This document shows positions 42,451 through 45,052 of a DNA stretch of 45,052 bases, piece after piece. Location of the stretch: positions 1 through 45,052 of the forward strand of contig NZ_JAQGKZ010000008.1 in assembly GCF_028289855.1 (NCBI RefSeq), given 5' to 3'. The position numbers and the translations under genes are program-made. The notes beneath the pieces were generated by a model. It ran no database searches and was not told where the DNA came from. It saw nothing but the letters and a program-made list of their open reading frames with translations. Origin of the DNA: Sphingomonas bacterium. Its GTDB lineage: Bacteria > Pseudomonadota > Alphaproteobacteria > Sphingomonadales > Sphingomonadaceae. Within the stretch, counting starts at the first letter, position 1, and each line of letters begins with the position of its first letter.

Positions 42451-42576
42451 GGAAAATAGCGGCGCTATTTTCCGCCCGGTCGCGCAACCGGCCGGCGAGT
42501 GCGCAGCGTCTCGGCCGACGACGCGGCTTTGCCGCGGCGCCTTAGCCTTCTACACCTCTCCCGCTTGCGGGAGAGG
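42451..42576. repeat. Composite palindromic mosaic, locus III
   Basis: GGAAAATAGC-GGC-GCTATTTTCC (42451-42473) is a perfect 10-bp stem of the TAGC-NNN-GCTA type. CGCGGC-TTT-GCCGCG (42522-42536) is the reverse complement of 27757-27771. CCTCTCCCGC-TT-GCGGGAGAGG (42555-42576) is a classic REP-like palindrome of another kind. The rest of 42385-42681 has no gene. Confidence 0.75.
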
Positions 42577-42681
42577 GCTAGAAAACCACCCGCTCCTCGA
42601 CAAATTCCGCACTTGCGATAGAGCCGTCGCATCACGATCTGGCGCAGAGCCGGACGCTCCGTCTGCACTTCGAGGACTCAC

Positions 42682-43983
42682 ATGAAAATCACGATGATCG
42701 GATCGGGCTATGTCGGCCTGGTGTCGGGCGCCTGCTTTTCCGATTTCGGGCATGACGTGGTGTGCGTCGATAAGGACGAGAGCAAGATCGCCGCGCTGCA
42801 CGCCGGGCGGATGCCGATCTACGAGCCCGGGCTCGAGCAGCTCGTGGCGTCGAACGTCGCCGCGGGGCGGCTGACCTTCACCGCCGATCTGGCCGGCGCG
42901 GTCGCGGGCGCCGATGCGATCTTCATCGCGGTGGGCACCCCGTCGCGGCGCGGCGACGGCCATGCCGACCTGACCTACGTATTCGAAGCGACCAGGGAAA
43001 TCGCCGCGGCTGTGACCGGACCGGTGGTGGTCGTCACCAAATCGACCGTCCCGGTCGGCACCGGCGACCGAGTCGAGGAAATCCTCCGCGAGGAACGCCC
43101 CGACCTGGAGATCGCGGTGGTCTCCAACCCCGAATTCCTCCGCGAAGGTGCCGCGATCGGCGACTTCAAGCGCCCCGACCGGATCGTCATCGGGACCGAG
43201 GACGAGGCCGCGCGCCAAGTGATGCGCGACGTCTATCGCCCGCTCTACATGAACGAATCGCCGATCCTGTTCACCGGGCGGCGGACGTCGGAGCTGATCA
43301 AATACGCCGCCAATGCGTTCCTCGCGACCAAGATCACCTTCATCAACGAAATCGCGGATCTGTGCGAAGCGGTCGGTGCCAACGTCCAGGACGTGTCGCG
43401 CGGGATCGGGCTCGACAACCGCATCGGCGGCAAGTTCCTCCATGCCGGGCCGGGCTATGGCGGGTCGTGTTTTCCCAAGGACACGCTGGCGTTGCTCAAG
43501 ACCGCCGAGGATTACGAGACCCCGGTGCGGATCGTCGAGGCGGTGGTGTCGGTCAACGACACGCGCAAGCGCGCGATGGGGCGCAAGATCATCAAGGCGC
43601 TGAGCGAGGACGCCAAGGGCAAGACCGTCGCGATCCTGGGGCTGACGTTCAAACCCAACACCGACGACATGCGCGACGCGCCGAGCCTGGCGATCGTCCA
43701 GAGCCTGCTCGATGCGGGCGCGATCGTCCGCGCCTACGATCCCGAGGGGATGGAAGCGGCGAAGGCGATGATGCCCGACATCACCTATTGCAAAAGCCCG
43801 TACGAGGCGGCGGCCGACGCCGATGCGGTGGCAATCGTGACCGAATGGGACATTTTCCGGGCGCTCGATCTGAAGCGGCTCGCCGGGGTGATGACCGCGC
43901 CGGTAATGGTCGATCTGCGCAACGTCTATCGGCCCGAAGACGTCCGGCGCGCGGGGTTCGCGTATTCCTCGGTCGGGCGCTGA
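42682..43983 (+). CDS. ugd: UDP-glucose 6-dehydrogenase
   Basis: Oxidises UDP-glucose to UDP-glucuronate with two NAD+, supplying surface polysaccharide synthesis. The 433-residue enzyme has the NAD-binding MIGSGYVGLVSGACFSDFGHDVVCVD, substrate region SNPEFLREGAAIGDF, KYAANAFLATKITFINEIADLCE, the catalytic Cys in GYGGSCFPKDTLAL, and FKPNTDDMRDAPSL. It starts at ATG 42682 and is monocistronic as far as can be seen. Confidence 0.95.
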   Translation: MKITMIGSGYVGLVSGACFSDFGHDVVCVDKDESKIAALHAGRMPIYEPGLEQLVASNVAAGRLTFTADLAGAVAGADAIFIAVGTPSRRGDGHADLTYVFEATREIAAAVTGPVVVVTKSTVPVGTGDRVEEILREERPDLEIAVVSNPEFLREGAAIGDFKRPDRIVIGTEDEAARQVMRDVYRPLYMNESPILFTGRRTSELIKYAANAFLATKITFINEIADLCEAVGANVQDVSRGIGLDNRIGGKFLHAGPGYGGSCFPKDTLALLKTAEDYETPVRIVEAVVSVNDTRKRAMGRKIIKALSEDAKGKTVAILGLTFKPNTDDMRDAPSLAIVQSLLDAGAIVRAYDPEGMEAAKAMMPDITYCKSPYEAAADADAVAIVTEWDIFRALDLKRLAGVMTAPVMVDLRNVYRPEDVRRAGFAYSSVGR

Positions 43984-44123
43984 TCGCGCACGGGTCGTGG
44001 CCCAAGTGATTGATTAGCCCCGATTTGGTTTCGTCTGTGCTTGGCCGCTGACAGGCGCGAGCCTAGCCTTTCCTCGTTCTGGGCGCGCATCCAGCGCGGC
44101 CAAGGCTGCGAAGGGAGAGAGCG

Positions 44124-44402
44124 ATGATCAATTCGAAAATCGGTCGTACGATGGCCTATGCGGTGCTCGCGCTGGGCGCCGGACTGGCCGCAGCGTCTCC
44201 GGCGAACGCCACCGGCCCCGAGCCGATCTACGACATCTATTATTACGACGACGCGTCGCACACGACGCTGGTCGGGCACGATCACCAGGTCTGCTACTAT
44301 TTCGGGATCGGCTACGACCAGCCGACCGACGGCACGTGGACGCAATATTCCGACTATGTGCAATATGGCACCTGCGACCACGGCGTGCTCGGCCCGCTCT
44401 GA
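44124..44402 (+). CDS. Small secreted protein (DUF6289-like)
   Basis: A 92-residue exported peptide. The signal MINSKIGRTMAYAVLALGAGLAAASPANA cleaves before TGPEPI. The mature 63 residues (IYDIYYYDDASHTTLVGHDHQVCYYFGIGYDQPTDGTWTQYSDYVQYGTCDHGVLGPL) are Tyr-rich with two cysteines, matching the 'YYSDASHTTxVG...C...YxxYxxxGxC' pattern of DUF6289. AAGGGAGAGAG is the ribosome binding site. Function unknown. Confidence 0.72.
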   Translation: MINSKIGRTMAYAVLALGAGLAAASPANATGPEPIYDIYYYDDASHTTLVGHDHQVCYYFGIGYDQPTDGTWTQYSDYVQYGTCDHGVLGPL

Positions 44403-44410
44403 CGCTATTC

Positions 44411-44442
44411 CGGCGGCGGCGGCGTTTGTGCGCCCGCCGCCG
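44411..44442 (+). other. GC-rich stem-loop after the DUF6289-like gene
   Basis: CGGCGGCGG (44411-44419) can pair with CCGCCGCCG (44434-44442) across a 14-nt loop, nine bases after the gene. There is no U-tract, so termination is only possible if factor-assisted. Confidence 0.4.
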
Positions 44443-44533
44443 TCGCCGATGTCCTCCACGCCAACCGGTCGAGATTGGACTAGGAGAGCTGGTCCTGCCC
44501 GGTTACGACATGTGCGCGAGGCGGGGATCGGTG

Positions 44534-45052
44534 ATGGTGCAAAGAATACGGGGCTGGGTCGGGCGCCATCCGCGGTGGTCGATCTTTATCGGCCTCGTCA
44601 CCGCGCTGCTGCTCTGGTCGGCGCTGCGCCCGACGCCAAAGACTTATGAATATGTCACGCAAGCCGTCGACAAGGGCGAAGTCGTGCGCCGCGTCACCGC
44701 GTCGGGCAAGCTGCGCGCGCTGAACACGATCAAGGTCGGCGCCGAAGTGTCGGGGCAGATCACGCGCGTCTTCGTCGATTTCAATTCGCCGGTGACCAAG
44801 GGGCAAGTGCTCGCCGAGATCGATCCCACGCGGCTTCGGGCGCGGGTCGCGCAAACCCGCGCGCAGGTCGCGCTGGCGCAGGCATCGCTGGCGCAGGCGG
44901 AGGCATCGATCAGCCGCGCCCAATCGGATGCCGGCACCCAGGAACGCGATTATCGACGCCGCGCGTCGCTGGCGAAGGGCGGGTTCATCTCGACCGCCGG
45001 GCTGGACACCTCCGCGAACGCACTCGCGGCGTCGCGCGCCGGCGCGCGCACC
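44534..45052 (+). CDS. Efflux RND/ABC periplasmic adaptor (MacA/HlyD-type), 5' part
   Basis: The first 173 residues of a membrane-fusion protein, cut by the window end. After a cytosolic MVQRIRGWVGRHPRW there is one transmembrane anchor (SIFIGLVTALLLWSALRP). The lipoyl half-motif follows (VVRRVTASGKLRALNTIKVGAEVSGQITRVFVDFNSPVTKGQVLAEIDPTRLRARV), then a coiled-coil hairpin (AQTRAQVALAQASLAQAEASISRAQSDAGTQERDYRRRASLAKGGFIS), the MacA pattern. The start at 44534 follows GAGGCGGGGATCG; an in-frame ATG at 44510 is an alternative. A MacB-type ATPase would be expected downstream. Confidence 0.87.
   Translation, partial: MVQRIRGWVGRHPRWSIFIGLVTALLLWSALRPTPKTYEYVTQAVDKGEVVRRVTASGKLRALNTIKVGAEVSGQITRVFVDFNSPVTKGQVLAEIDPTRLRARVAQTRAQVALAQASLAQAEASISRAQSDAGTQERDYRRRASLAKGGFISTAGLDTSANALAASRAGART

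Overview
This 45-kb stretch is high-GC (about two-thirds G+C by eye) alphaproteobacterial chromosome. It is most likely from Sphingomonas or a close relative in the Sphingomonadaceae. The evidence is the serC-serA-hisZ order with a serC-type leader, a CcrM methyltransferase with GANTC sites upstream, a three-gene pnt transhydrogenase preceded by a tiny aa3-oxidase subunit IV gene, DUF6456/DUF4142/DUF6894/DUF1989 genes, and a remnant of a gene-transfer-agent (GTA) cluster.

Layout. 1-3545 (minus strand): serine biosynthesis operon serC-serA followed by hisZ, which carries an in-frame TAG. 3636-6721: DUF4328 membrane protein, extensin-like lipoprotein, LOG-family protein and a membrane-anchored cytochrome c. 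6830-11563: pheA, thiD, rnhB, ccrM, folP. 11618-13272: a small His-tailed protein and an NtrC-type sigma-54 activator. 13412-16585: oxidase subunit IV and the pnt transhydrogenase. 16766-19456: MarR-type regulator, tRNA-Val(UAC), GFA/CENP-V-type enzyme, HTH/S24-like regulator and divergent DUF6456 gene. 19558-24617: an envelope locus with a giant DUF3857-transglutaminase-TPR protein flanked by small secreted and membrane proteins. 24797-26902: glutathione S-transferase, a GIY-YIG nuclease gene enclosed by inverted palindromic repeats, and a DapF-family epimerase. 27185-33530: lipoproteins, a YqcI/YcgG-DUF1989 gene pair, a zinc-ribbon protein, a Crp/Fnr regulator and small proteins. 33900-41104: GTA/prophage-like remnant (small and large terminase, truncated portal fused to a tail-protein end, DUF2163, NlpC/P60, gp15-like, DUF2793) with a minus-strand DnaJ-domain gene inside it. 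41242-45052: OmpA-family porin, UDP-glucose dehydrogenase, DUF6289 peptide and the start of a MacA/HlyD-type efflux adaptor.

The metabolic genes are core housekeeping. The most informative accessory features are (i) the GTA remnant, where one deletion appears to have joined the portal N-terminus in frame to the C-terminus of a DUF2460 tail protein, removing all head genes; (ii) several families of short palindromic repeats, one pair exactly enclosing the GIY-YIG gene, one pair enclosing the DnaJ gene, one pair just downstream of the GTA fusion gene, and composite mosaics sharing modules at three loci; (iii) the translationally coupled YqcI/YcgG-DUF1989 pair; (iv) a GANTC-rich hairpin upstream of ccrM; and (v) the amber codon in hisZ. 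All functional statements rest on recognising motifs by eye; no database search was run.
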